DNA of 64,000 bases from Cheilinus undulatus. Taxonomy: Eukaryota; Chordata; Actinopteri; Labriformes; Labridae. Below the pieces are notes generated by a model. The model saw nothing but the letters and a program-made list of their open reading frames with translations, had not been told where the DNA came from and did not search any database. Shown piece by piece: positions 38,920 through 52,400 of this stretch (positions are counted from its first letter, which is position 1; every line of letters starts with the position of its first letter). A program made the translations under genes and the position numbers. The DNA lies in NCBI RefSeq assembly GCF_018320785.1, contig NC_054866.1, forward strand, positions 28,869,000 through 28,932,999, in the 5' to 3' direction.

Positions 38920-41900
38920 GTAAGCACCGGACAGGAGCATCAGTGGGACAGCTGCACTGGTGTACTCAGAGATCTGTTTGTAGCACACCTGATGGAGAGC
39001 TAACGGTTACTCTGAGCTCAAACGTTGACCATCTTTTCCTCCGCTCGTGAAGTGTTGTGAGTAAACTTGTCATGTCAAGGATGCTCAGTTAACTTTGAGT
39101 TGGATGTGTGGCCTTAAACTCTTAAGTAAGGCGTTACAATGTTAGTTACAGAGACTACAAACACCAAATGGTCGGCAGATTTTTGGTCTCAACAGTCCTG
39201 AAGAGGAAGTTTTCTTCACCTCAGCGGACTGAGGAGAGGCTAGCGTTAAATCTACACAGTTTGGATGGACCGATGCTAGCGTTAGTCTGCTAACAGGATC
39301 AAACACTGACAAAAAATGCTATAATTATGTTTATTACGCCATATTAAACCATGAACGCATAGCACACGTGCTGGCCCCAACATAGACTGTAACTGAGCAA
39401 TTACTACTGCTTTACTGTTTAGCTCCTTGACATTAGCATGATGTGAAGCCTTCAAGGCTGAGCGTGTTGCCTTCAAAAATATCCACAACACAGTAAAGTT
39501 ATCAGATTGTTAAAGCTTAAACATGTTTTTTGGTCTTTTAAGAAGTGTTCAAACAGCTGTGTTTGTCTTATAGACGTTTCTGTGCTGTGTAATAGCACGG
39601 GACCTTCAAGGTAGCGTGTATGTGTATGAAAACAAGACATGTTAACTTGAAGGGGGCGAGAGTGCATGATTGTTGTTTGTAGCTGGCTAACGTTAACATA
39701 GCATCTGTCTACATGCAGGGCCGGCGTCCCTTACACTCCATTAATCCCCAGACATATTTATGGTATTATTTAATAGCTAATTTGCTTAGTATTTACAGCA
39801 TGGCTGTTTCACTGAGGTGTCAACCTTCCAGCGAGGCTTGGCTAACATAGCTGATTGGTTAGCTCGCAGGCTAGCTGCCTACCTCTCATAGCTAAAACTA
39901 CACCATAATGCTCCTGCCATAATTGATGATAAAGTTGCATGTTTACTCTGGAGGTGGTTGTTCTGCCTTCGGAGAGTACAGACCAGCGTAGCGGGTTATA
40001 GCATTGCAGCTAAAGTTTGTGAAGCTCGTACACAAAACTAAATCATTTCCACTGCTGTTTACTGGTAAGCTAAGGGAGCTACCATGCTACGCACTACGCC
40101 ACGCTAGCCATCGGGGCTATTGCTGATGCATAGGAAAATGGGAGGTGGACATGTTTTCCCCTTCTCTACACAGACAGTACGTAGCTAGTACCAAAATAAT
40201 AGCGGGTTTATAACACTCAGAGATGACGTGTAAGACACAGCCACACACTTCAAATCTCTCTCGATAGTGTTGCAAGTGTAGATAAAAGGGGATTTGGTGT
40301 GTGAATTTGCCTCAGTTTGTCAGAGAAACGAGACTTGCTAGTGACAGTGCGCATGTAGGGCTGGCTACAATAACAACGAGCCCCTTCTTGACGGACCGTG
40401 TGATGTGGGGGTGTGTTCGCCTTAGCGAACTACCATCTTCCTCCTTCATGATGAGCAGCATGCGTTCATTGCAGTGGGAGTACACTGTGTGGAGATGTTT
40501 ACCACCAGTGATCCCAGTCTCAGAAAAGATGAAGCGCTTACTTTGGAGAAAGCACAGCAGCATTTGCATGCACGCATGCTAGTATGTTATTTAGCAGCGG
40601 TTTTATCACGAATCGAGGTGTGCGTATTTTTTGATTGATTTGTAAATAATCCTCTTATGCATTCTATAATAATTATATTTCACCGATTTGTACAATATTG
40701 AAAAATGATTAATGGCACTGAGAAACTTTGTTGGAAGTTTATATTTCAAACCACTTTCTCTTCAAAAAAGAAATAACACTTAAAATATCTACAGTATTAT
40801 GGGAGTGTGGCAGACATGAACTTTACTGTAAATACAGCCACAGCTTGATTATTTCATTCATTTTAAATGCATTTTCCCTTCATCAAAAGTGGAAGGTGTT
40901 TCAGGGGAACAGTAACATGCTTTAAATAGTCCTCAATGCAGTTATTAAGTTATTATGTTTTTTTTCCCCAAATGCATACATGAGATCATGCCAAAATCTC
41001 AAGGTACATCATATTTACATCCATACTAAATAGTCTATTTAATACTTGTTATAGTTTCTTTAGTCATTATACAGTAAAAGTAATAATGTACAATTGTATA
41101 AAGCTATACTTGCCACACCATTTAAAAAACACTGCCTTAATGTTTGTGTTGCTTATGAGTCTCATCCACCTGTTCTTTGAAAGATGGTGGTTATGAGTGT
41201 AGCCGTATTTGAGATAAGTGTCCCGCTTTAAAAAAAAGCATGATTATGAAGTTTTAGACATTGTCCAGGGATTTCCTCTTTCTTCCTGAAAAATGAGTTT
41301 GAATCAGCTGCATATATATTTCTTAGAGACATCACCCTCATCAACAGATGGCTTTCTAGTAAGTGGGGGTTTGATCTTTTCGATGAATGAGCAGTATTCG
41401 GGATATGTTGGGACAGATTTGACCCTTATAATCCCCATGGAACCTGAAGCCCAGGGAAGTTGCGGACCCAGCATGGTGATTTCATTCAGAAGCAGCGCAG
41501 TGCCTGTCTGGCCAGAGCAGGGCAGGATTGTTCAAGCTGACTGCAGCCCGCTGGGCTCATGGCGCGACCCTGAACAGAGCGCCAGCCGGACACTTGGCCA
41601 CCCCTCCTTCCTCCTTCCAGGCAGAAAGACCCAAATCCACTTCAGACACACACAGACCCATCTGAGAGGCAGAGCAACTTTTCTTCTGACAGCTGCCACT
41701 TTGGAATGGATTACTTAGCCTATTGGGATGGCTCAAAAGGGTGCTTGTTGGCCGTTGCTTGCCAAATGAAGGCATTTGTTACCTTTTGTGTGTCGATGGA
41801 ATTCATTTTCTTGATCCGGCCAAATTGCCGTTGCTTGTTTTGGTGCTGGGTGCAGTCCATGTTGACTTTGTTGTAAATGTGTGACCTTATCACCCCTGAT

Positions 41901-44900
41901 CGAACTGTCCACCTCAACAGACTTTGCATAATTTTCCATGTTTGTTCTCAGTCCCTTATAGCTTATCTCCTGTTATCTTCTTCTGCATCCATTCCACTCA
42001 CATATCATTACCAATGTTTAATCACTCTTACAAAAGTGCAGCTGAATAGATGTATCAACCCAAATGTCTCTTTGCCTCACTGATTTGAGAGAAATAGTGT
42101 GTTTGAGCGGAAGGGGCTCCAGTCCAGCAGGTGTTTGGCCTATTTAAATGGAAGACCCCCCCTCCTCACCCCCTCACCCACTTACACATCCCCGAGACAG
42201 CGTGTGGATTGGAGCAGGAAGCTTTGTGTCTGCTTTTATTCTAGCTCTCACAAAGTGCGGGCGGCTGAAAGAGCATAGGCAGGGATATCAAAGGGTGCGG
42301 GGTGATCCCCCCCTTCCTCCCAACGGGACAACGCTGGGAGGAGAATTAGTCACAGACCCTCCCATCCATGGCTTTATTCTGCTACAGCAGAATGCTCTTG
42401 GAGTTGCTTGACTGGGAGAAAGGCGCCTATTTTGTTATCTTTCTTGCTCTTTGTGTATGTGTGGTGCTAGGGTTAGGGGTGTCTCTCGGACTTTATGTCC
42501 CTTACTGCACTCAGGAGTAGGCGTGTCTTCTTTGTTTTTATTTTGATTAGAACTTCAAATGACATGACTTACTTGGTTGGGTAGGAGTGACTGGGTGTCT
42601 GTTGGTACCTGCCAGCCTTGTTGTGTGCGTGTGAGCTGGTGTTTGCATTAGAGAGACACCTCTCTCAGCCAATCTCTCTGTTTTTCTTTGTCCACTGACC
42701 GTCTGTCCCTCTTTACGGGGAGGTGTAGAAAGAGGAGTCATCTTGCCCCAGAAAGTGTTTGTTTTTGGTGTCTGTGCTGTCGAGCAAATGTGAAACAGTC
42801 ACATTTAGTGTTGAGACACTTGGAAAAACAAATGTCCACCTTTTGCTAGGGGCTGACAGGGGTCACAAAGAGGAATGGCTGTGTTGTTCACTCCAGCTGA
42901 GGAACCTGTGTTTTAGCTGCTAAATGGAAATGGGCTTAAACTAAAATATTCTCTAGTATTTACCACAGAATATGGCACTGTTTTTAACATGGACTACTGT
43001 TGTCGGGATTTCTTTGGCTCTTATTTTTTAACAGATGTGTCATCATAGGCGGCACATGGAAGTATGAGCTCATCACTAATTTACATTCCAGGAAGGGATG
43101 AGGCACGAGTGTCTGTACAATAAATCAAAGAGAAACGCTTCCTCAAATGTGTCGAGAAAATGTTTCAGACTAACAGAGAAGAATGATTGTGGTGATCGTG
43201 CAGAATAATGGGGGTCCTTCCTTACTTGAAAACTTAACCTCAGCCTCATCCAACTTCCTTTTTCATTTCCTGTATTTTACCTGTGAATTTGTTATACCTA
43301 TAATTATGTTTTCCAGTCTTCATTTTTTTGTGTGTGTGTTACAGCTATTGATGGGCTCGTGTTTGCTATCATAATGACATGTTAATCAAAGTGTTCCTGA
43401 GAAAATGTATCATTAAGTGTACACTTATTTGAAATTTACCCTTAATGTACAGTACTGTGCAGAACTTTCAGGCATGTTTGGGCCAAAAATTGTGGCTGAA
43501 CTAAGGCTTGTAATGGTGAAAAAGCTCCCCTGAGGGCACTATCAGGCAGGAAGATGGATTGACACAACCCAGGTTGGTTCTGGAAGCCCTTGCATGTTAC
43601 CAGGGGCCTTGAAAATAATCTGTTGAAAAAATAAAAAGTTCATACCTTTAGTAGACAGTAAGAGGAGGATGTTGGGAGTAAGGATGGACTAGGGTACTGT
43701 CTGGGCAGGTAGTAGGGTTGTCATGATCCCTTGGCTGAGCTGTAGATGTCCTAAGGGCCTGTTGTCTCTGGGCCTATTACCAGGGGTCAAAAGGCTTGGA
43801 CAACAGAAATGCCGTTGAGCTTGACCTTTGCTGCTGAGTGACACATGCGTCAGGGACAACAGCAAGCTCCTTCTTGCTGTGAGGCAACAGCACTTACCCC
43901 TTTGCTGCCCTGCATCCTTATTAAAGAAATAATTGTGTCCAACACATTAGACATGGAGAACTCATTCATGTAGGCACAATCAGAAAGAGATAGTAATGTT
44001 TTATTCCCAGGGGGCACCAAAAGCAACAAAACCTAAAAGTTTCTCACAGGAGCTTTAAAGCAAAAATGTCAAACATATTTTATCTTGAAGCCACCAATCT
44101 GTTAACTGCAGTGAAAATAGCATATGCTCGCAAAATGCATACAGTTTTACTGACTGGATTTAGACTTTCTGTAGATTTTGAGAGCTTGCTTCAAAAATTG
44201 AAGTAATTAAAAAAAAAATGGTTTACATGATAAATGAAGGGGGGGGGGGCTTAAATTTAATCTTATGAACAATTCAGGAGTTAACACTACATGATTCTTT
44301 TTACCTGTATGCAGTGGAGATTAAGTTTTAAACTTGGATTTGGAAAACAACCATTAAATTGATGTCAAATCCAGCACATCTTTACCACTATCAAAGAATT
44401 TTGAGTTGAAGCCAAAGTTGTGCTGAGTTGCATTTTTTTCATATCGCTGCATAAACCACAGTCAAGTTCTTGCGCACTAACCTACTTTCCAACATGAACA
44501 CTATTAATTTAGCAATGCTGAATGATCAGCTCACTACTTCCTTATACTGGCTGGTATATTTGAAAAGTTTTTGCAAATAAGGAGAATATTAAAATCATTT
44601 TTTCAGGAAGTAGTTACTCAAGATAAGAGATTTTCTTTGTTTGTTTATGATCCTATTCTGCTTTAATTTTTGCTTTGATGGTTGATGGTTATGACATTGA
44701 AGTCTGGTTCAGAACTGAAGTTACCTTAGTTAAGATGAGTTATAGTAAACTAAGCACAGAATTACCCCTTGCCAGGGAAACTTGTTCCTATTCCTCTGTG
44801 ACTGGCGTAATTTCTTTAAATTCTATTTTAAAAGATGGAAGAAGTCCCACCAGCTAACTCTGGGCAAAAAGTGCAGTCATACTGATACCTCCAACCAAAT

Positions 44901-47900
44901 GCACAGTCGTCTCTTCACTCACAGGGACAGTCCCTTGTAACTCCTGAAAACAGCAGTGTTGCTTTTGAAATGACTCATATCAGTTTCCTCCTCTCAGTCT
45001 CTATGTGTTTCATATCAAGCCATCCCTGCATTGATCAGCTTAGATAAGATGTGATAGACCAGCAGGAGGAAAAATTCCCATGTTTTCACAGTGAGAGTGA
45101 CAGTAAAAGCCAGGAAAGATAAAGAAAAACTCAAAGTGTTGTGTTCAGGAAGATTCTTTTCCTCTCTTCAGCTCATGATGAAATAGAAAAGAGTAGCAGT
45201 AACCTTTTTTATCTCCAGCATGTTGTAATGCAACCCTACCTTTCCAGTCTACTCCAGTGTTTGTTTACTTCTTGTAGTTACCTCCCTGTGCCTGCCCTAC
45301 TACTGAGCTCATGGCAAGCCTTGTGTTTCACACGCTGCTCTGTGTTCGGCAGCCAGTGGGCGGGAAGCGGGTTAGCAATGAGTGAGTGACTGAAAATGTG
45401 TTTAGGAGCATGGCAGTGGACAGGAATATGGGGGAGAAAAAAGAGGGGAGCCTTGTTGTATGTAGGAGGCCTGTTTAGATTGGGATTGTGCAAACCTCTA
45501 CACAAGCATGTTGAAAAAAACCAAACCCCTTTCATCCTCACCATTCCTTGGAGGCGACTACGCTCCCTCTGTTGTTGATGGTGCATGTGGTCAAGATGCT
45601 GTCTCCTTTTTTTCTTCACCCTCCCACCAGCCCGCCTCCTTTCCTCACCCTTGTTTGCTTGCCTGCCTTGGCTTTTCTCCCCTCCCCCACATACACACTC
45701 CTATGTTGTAGTTGTTTACATCATGCTGAGCAGTTCACAAGAAGGGGGTGTGTTGTTTTGTTTATCTCTAAATGTGAGTGGGTCTTGAAGAATCAAGATG
45801 TACATTTACACACAAGACTGTGCAAGAACGTGAACACACACGGTTCCCTCTGTGCACTTGTCTCCAGGAAAGCATGTTGTGATGTCATTGACTGTTACTC
45901 ATACTACGACAGCGAGTCAGAGCTGCCCGTTGGTACTCCGCCCCCCTTAGCTCAGCAACAACACCAACCAGTAGCAGCAGCTCACTCAGAGGGGAGAGGA
46001 TACTGGTATGACTGAGGAGAGAGTAAAGTGGATGGAGGAGTGTATGGAGTTAAAGGAGATGAGGACTGATGGATGCTCAGATTGGTTTTGCCTGCCAGGA
46101 TAAACAGCAGTACAGACTGTCTGTTTTTCTGCCTGTTTACATGTTGAGCAGATGAAAGTGTCACTTTGGAGCACAAAAGTGTTTTTTATTTTTCTTAACA
46201 AGATGGCACTGTGGGTTTTTTCCAATACATGCTGATATTAATTATCATATTATTCTAATTTATGCAGGCAGATATGTTTTAATGCTTATTTAACATTAGT
46301 ATATACCATTTTTAAATAATATACGTTGTTTATTTCCCTCTTATTTACTTTTTGAGTTATTTGTTAGCAGATTGTGCCTTCTCCCCTCTTAGACAATGCA
46401 TTTTACCCTGTATATTGCCTGTCTATTCAAATCCCACTACCTGCAAATAGGCAAAATGCTTTGCAAATGTGGAACTTGATGATAGTTGAAGTATGGCTTT
46501 TTGGGTGTCAAGTCTCTGCACTGCATCATGTGTGCATGCATAAGAAACTATAAAACAGGCCAATTGGTTACTATTTTTATTTTAAAATACACTTTTGGGC
46601 CTTTGTTTTTGGTGAGGAGGACAGTGGATAGAGTCAGAAACAGGGATGAGAGAGAGAATGGGTCAGAGACATGCAGAAAAGGAGCCGCAGGCCACACTTG
46701 AACCCGGGCTGCCTGCTTACATGGGGAGCAACCTAACCGCTAGGGCCATCACCAAGGTTTTTCCATTAATGCAAAAGTTAAGGCTTTTAATTTATTATCA
46801 GTCAAACATGCACAAGTGGTGTCTGAATTAAGCCAATGACAGATATGTGCTGACGCCTCCACCTGATGCACAAGTGTGTTGCAACGGAGGTCTTACCCAC
46901 ATTTGCTAGTTTCTCAAAATCATCGTCCGCACAAAAGCGCAAAAACGTACTTCTAGGTGCTGCAAGGAGCAGCCATGCCAAAAGCAGTGGTTTTCTGTGA
47001 TGATTTGTTTATTTCTGTGAACAAGTACAGCTCACTCAGAGACACCAACGATTTTTGGGCTTTTTATGCCTTTCTTTAGAGAGGAGAACATTGGATAGAG
47101 TTGGTAATAGGGATGAGAGTGGGGATAAGGCATGTGTGAAAGGGGCCAGGGGCCAGACTTGAACACAGGCCGGGGACATGGGAGCAAATTAGCCACTAGG
47201 CCATCTGTGCCTTTTTTTAAAAAGTTGCCCCAGCAACCCAAACCGGGTCTCATCAAGAAGCACCAACATTTGCTGCAGGTTGTATGTCTTTGGGGTATAG
47301 CATGAAGCTGCACTGACCACAGTAGGCTAATCCATGCAGGCATCTCTATTTATCAACAGTGTGACGTTACAAGCACAGTTTTTTTTTTGTTTTTTTGTAG
47401 ATGTTCTCCTAATCTAACACATAAATGCTGTCAACTGAATTTCTAAAAATAATAATAAAAAAAAAATCCAGGAAGGAGTAGGGATGCAATGATACCACAT
47501 CTATCCAGAGCAAGTACGAGTACTTACATTTGAGCACTCAGCATTACCAAGTACAAATATGAGTTCTTTATACCATAACTGCTCATAAAATTATTTTAAA
47601 AGTCGGCTTAATTTTTATAGATGTTCCTCATCCCTCCTCTTGAGAGTTTATCAGTGCATGGTTTATAGTCTGTTCTACTTTTGTTGTTCTCAATTATGTT
47701 AAAATATCACCAAACTGCAGACATGGCTCCAACTTTGACTACATACTCATTAACCAAGAACAGTATCTGCTTGGGGTAGGAATCACCAGCGGCCCCGGGA
47801 TACGATATTATCACAATGCTTGGGTCACGATTCGATATTATTGTGATTTTAAATATTTTGCAATACAGTAAGTATTGGGATACCACATATTGCAATATAT

Positions 47901-49418
47901 TGCGATCTATACCATTTTTTCAACTGTTTAGCTGATTTAGCATTAGTCTTGTCCTGATGTTTGTCATATTTCTGCAGTATTTTATTTCCTCGTAGCACTT
48001 CTTGCAAACCTCATGTGCCATGCCCATCTCATTTGTGCCCTGCTTGCATTCCTAATGTCCTTCCCCTGGTGGTGCCATGTTTGTTGTACTAACTTTCTCC
48101 TGCTCTATGACAGTCAGTTCTGCTAACCTCACAAAAAATTGTCCAAACAATTTATTTTATTTTCCATTATTATAGACTTCAGGTCATATTTGGAATTAAT
48201 TTGAAAAAGTTGATACTTGATGGATGAGACAATACGATATATCAGCAGACAAAATATCATGATACCATGCTGTATCGATTTTTTTCCCCAACCTCTAGTA
48301 TCTGCTATGTTTTATGAGTATGAGTACAAGTACTTAGGCTTGGTGTCAGCACTGATACTGGTATCGGTATCTGTGCATCCCTAGGAAGGAGTTTTCCTAA
48401 AGGTTTGTTTATGACCTGAAACGCTGTTAAAATGTGTACGGAAGGTGAAAACACACAAAAAACAAGGCCAGAGTCATTGATTTCACATCACATGAAGTAA
48501 TTAAACTTTGAAGGGATTTGACATTGTCATTTAGCAGATACATTTGCCCAAACCAAGGTAAATCTGAAAGATGGACAGTTATGTAAAGGCATCAGTCATG
48601 GCATTAAGGACCTTGCTCAAGGGCCCACACTGGATACTTGTTGTGCCCTGACTGGGATTTAAACCCCCAGTATCCTGTTTCAAAGGCCCTGTCCAAAAAA
48701 AAACAAATTCAGAGTATACATAAAAGTTTTTTGTTGTATCAGCGTTTCATCCACACGAAATGGCGTTTTGGGAGGCCGTGAACGCTACTTTCTTAATAGA
48801 TGACAGTAAATTTCTGTAACAAAGCTCCACTGTCATGATGTTTTTAGACATTCATACTTAAACTACCATTGTGTGATATTTGTGGTTCTCCTCTGTTAGC
48901 TCACATTGCATTATGGTGTTGCGGAAGCAAGAGAGATCATGGCATAGTGGGAGTAAGACATGAGCATATACAGTGCTGTGTCCCCCATTCCACCGCTAGG
49001 CTGATCATAGTGAAGGCAAAACACCACAGACCTTTGATAATATGGCTTTAAAAGGCACTTTGAATAGGGCTGAACACTCACGTTAACATTCTGAACATTT
49101 GGAGAAAAACAGCAATAAATGAAAATACTCAACACATTGCAGATGATTTGCCTACAGATTATTAAAAACTCAATTCTCTTTTTTCTTGTTGATAGTTGGT
49201 GTATAATTAATTGCAGACACAGAAAAGGAAGTCTTTTCTATAAGTGGTAACTGCTGGTGACACTGAAAACCCTAAAGAACAAAGTGAAAAATCTGTGTGA
49301 CAGTAACATTTTGGTTGCTTGTCAGGAGAACATCTAGTAGGGATGTGTATTGGAAAGTATCTGGCGATACTTGATACTATGATCAAGGCGATATATTGTG
49401 ATATTTTTGTAATTTAAC

Positions 49419-49499
<81 letters not shown>

Positions 49500-52400
49500 G
49501 TGCTTAACAAATTTATTAGACCACCACCGAGAATAAGGTTTATGTCACAGCTGCCCTATTAACAGCACTGGTAATTACCAAAATCATTTTTTATGTTTCC
49601 GCAATGGTTAATACACCAATATGTAGAAGCTCTTTAACCCAAAAGATATTTTTAATGCTAAAATATAATTATTATTGTTATCCATGAATTTTTAAATTTT
49701 CTGATTTACAAAAAACCTGAAAAAATAGTAAAGTACACTATTATTTCTTGATTAATATATCAAATTATAGTTATTTGCTTGCATTCCTGAACAGAAAAAT
49801 GAGTGTTAGTGGTTGAATGTTATGCTTGATTAATTTCTGACTTCTCAGAGAAGCCCAGTGAGCTCAAATTTGGGTATAAAGAGGTGAATTCAGTTTGAAA
49901 TTCCTCATTCCTGTTCAAAATGGTAAAACACGGAGAGTTCACTGAAAATGAAAGAGTCCGTATTAAAGTACTTCATGATGCTGGATGGTCTCTGAGACAA
50001 ATATGACAGGTGGTCTAATAAATTTGTTAAGCACTGTATATATAAATGTTTGTAAGTATATTTGTATGTATTTGTGGGTGTGTATATATATATATATAAA
50101 TGTTTATTTATATGAATAAACATGTTCTTTTAAGTTAATATGGAATATAACAGAAAAGAATTAAGCTATTAATACAAATGTATTAAAATTATTTGCATAT
50201 TATATAGATAAAAAATAAAAATGGTGTATTCTAAAATATATGGTCTTGTGTCATCAAGAGTTTTAACTCTTTTGGTGCAATTTGAAGATGAGGATTTTTC
50301 CCATTTGTTGTCATGAATTAAAATTCTTTCAGGATTTCTAAAAGAAAAGCTGAAAAAGAAATCAATATAGAGTACTAAAATCTTTTGTATTTCATGGTAC
50401 ATCAGCTTGTCATTAACGTAACGACAAGGTGCTTGTGGAGGAAGACCGATCCTCATGTCCTCCTTTAAGGACTGATGGACTGTATTGTGAGGAGGGCATG
50501 ACATGACAGGTCAGTGTTTTTTTATCGTACTACAGAAGCCGTCATTCTTAACGACACTATGATGGCACAGGTCCTTACAAAAACCAAGTATTGACAGGAT
50601 AATTATGGTTACATGAGTAAAAATCAGTGGTAGCTTCAGCAGGCTTCTTTTACGTTAGCTGTTAGCCGCTAAGCTATTGCTATGATGTCCAGCATCAGGT
50701 TCATCGTGTTGTTCAAATATTTCACTCTGGTGCGGCATATCTTACAAACGACTTGACTCCTGTAGAAGTCTGTGCCGTCTTTAATCTTTTGGAAGCCTAA
50801 ACAAGTCCACATATCCGCTACGAATGCAGCAGAAGCTGCACTGCTGGGCAGCCATTGTCAGTACCTGAGCCGTCCCGGAAACCTGATTTGTATTGTACAC
50901 GCGTCTACATCTGCTCTGCAGCCTATCGAAGCATTTTACGGCAGTTACTGATTGGGCAGTGTTGTTGCTGCCCGATCTGTACTACGCATGTGCAATTATA
51001 TGCAACTTTTTTTTTTTTCTTTTTGCCAGCGGCCGAACAAATTAAATTAATCAAGATCTACAGCCTGAAACATAAACTAGAATTTGCTTTGGCCGTTTTG
51101 TGTATCAGTTTATTAAATTTTAAATAAACTTTGTTAAAAAGATGGATGTATTATGTTGTCATTTTGTTGAATTTGAATAAAGTTTTTTGTAAAAGACAAA
51201 CAAAAAAAGGTGATGTATATTTGCACATGCGCAGTACGGATCAGGCAGTAACAACACTGTTCGATCAGTAACCGCCGTAAAATGCTTCAACAGGCTGCCG
51301 AGCGGATGTAGACGCGTGTTTGCACATGTGCAGTACAAATCGGGTTTCCGGGATGGATCAGGTACCGACAGCCAGACCAGAAGTTTTGCATGATCTCATT
51401 GTCTAAGCAGAGGAGAAGAGGGAAGAGTCAACTGCTTGCTGCCAGCTGGCGGTGCCTACCGCCAACTAGCGGTCAGGGGGTGAAATAACACCACAAACTA
51501 CCGCACCAACAAAGTAAATTATTGATTAAAAAATATCAAAACAGTATTGCGCCGCAAAATATCGCGATATATCAGTGTATCAACATTTTCTTACACCCCT
51601 AACATCTAGCATTGTAACACTCAAAATCACAGAGTAAAGATGAACAGGTCCCCTTAAACACTGGATCTGATCAGATACATGTAGTCGTGCACACAAATGC
51701 ATGGACTACACTTGGATTGCAGCTGCTCTACAAACTGGGCCAATGAGACCTCAACTGCATCCCCACATGCTGCTATAAATAAACACGATGAAATGACATA
51801 CTCACCTCCACTCTTAAACACACACACTGATCGGAAGAAGTCGTGGAACAAAAAGGAGAGTTAAGATGTTAATCATACTTAAGTGATTTCTCTCACGCAC
51901 ATCTCAGGGCTTTACTGATGAAAGACAAGCTATATTTATCATTGCATACAGTGCATTACCATCATCGGTGGAAAAGAAGTTTAAAAAAAGAAAACAGGTG
52001 CAAGTTTGGATATATTTTCTTTCTTTTGGTACTTTTTGCTGTGAACACACATTTAGCCATTGCACAATGACATCCCTGGATTAACACACTTTAAAGCTGG
52101 GGGGGGGGGGGTCAGTAGGACACAAACACTTCAAGGAATCATGGTGTTCATGGATTCTTTAAACCCCTGCTGTCAATATAACATTCTTTAGGACTGTACC
52201 ATACCCATATTAAGTGTAAAGTTGACCTATGCAGTCAAAAAAGCCTTCCCACATGCAAATGGGTCTTACATCTGGAAGATTTAACAAATAAATTAACAAA
52301 AAATTATTTAGGAAACCATTTATTGTAACATATAACATTTATGTTGGGTAAGATTATGTATCTTGGTAAATGTTCTTTATGATGATGATTGATTGTCCTC

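Larger units (their letters stand above)
49338..51601 (-). mobile_element. hAT transposon, 2.26 kb, with perfect 8-bp TSD and nested insertions
   Basis: Flanked by ACATCTAG at 49330-49337 and 51602-51609, an exact 8-bp duplication. The ends are TAGGGATGTGTA and, inverted, TAGGGGTGTAAGA. The minus strand reads right to left: 5' non-coding sequence rich in GATATATCGCGATAT, then a foldback insertion (50857-51369), then a BED-type zinc finger remnant (50672-50820). Further left are AT-rich remains, a Tc1-derived MITE (49498-50036) and a (TA)n tract. The transposase is largely lost, so the copy is dead. Confidence 0.85.

Noticed and set aside
38526..38927. Minus-strand frames over the kmt2a first exon suggesting an antisense gene
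   Set aside because: GC-rich composition alone leaves these frames open. No start context, homology or splice sites support an antisense gene.
41293..41718. 141-codon open frame in kmt2a intron 1
   Set aside because: The translation has no recognisable domain, no splice context or promoter is evident, and its composition follows the local intron sequence.
46700..46752. tRNA gene on the minus strand
   Set aside because: A- and B-box-like words are present, but the acceptor and anticodon stems do not pair. It fits a tRNA-derived SINE head better.
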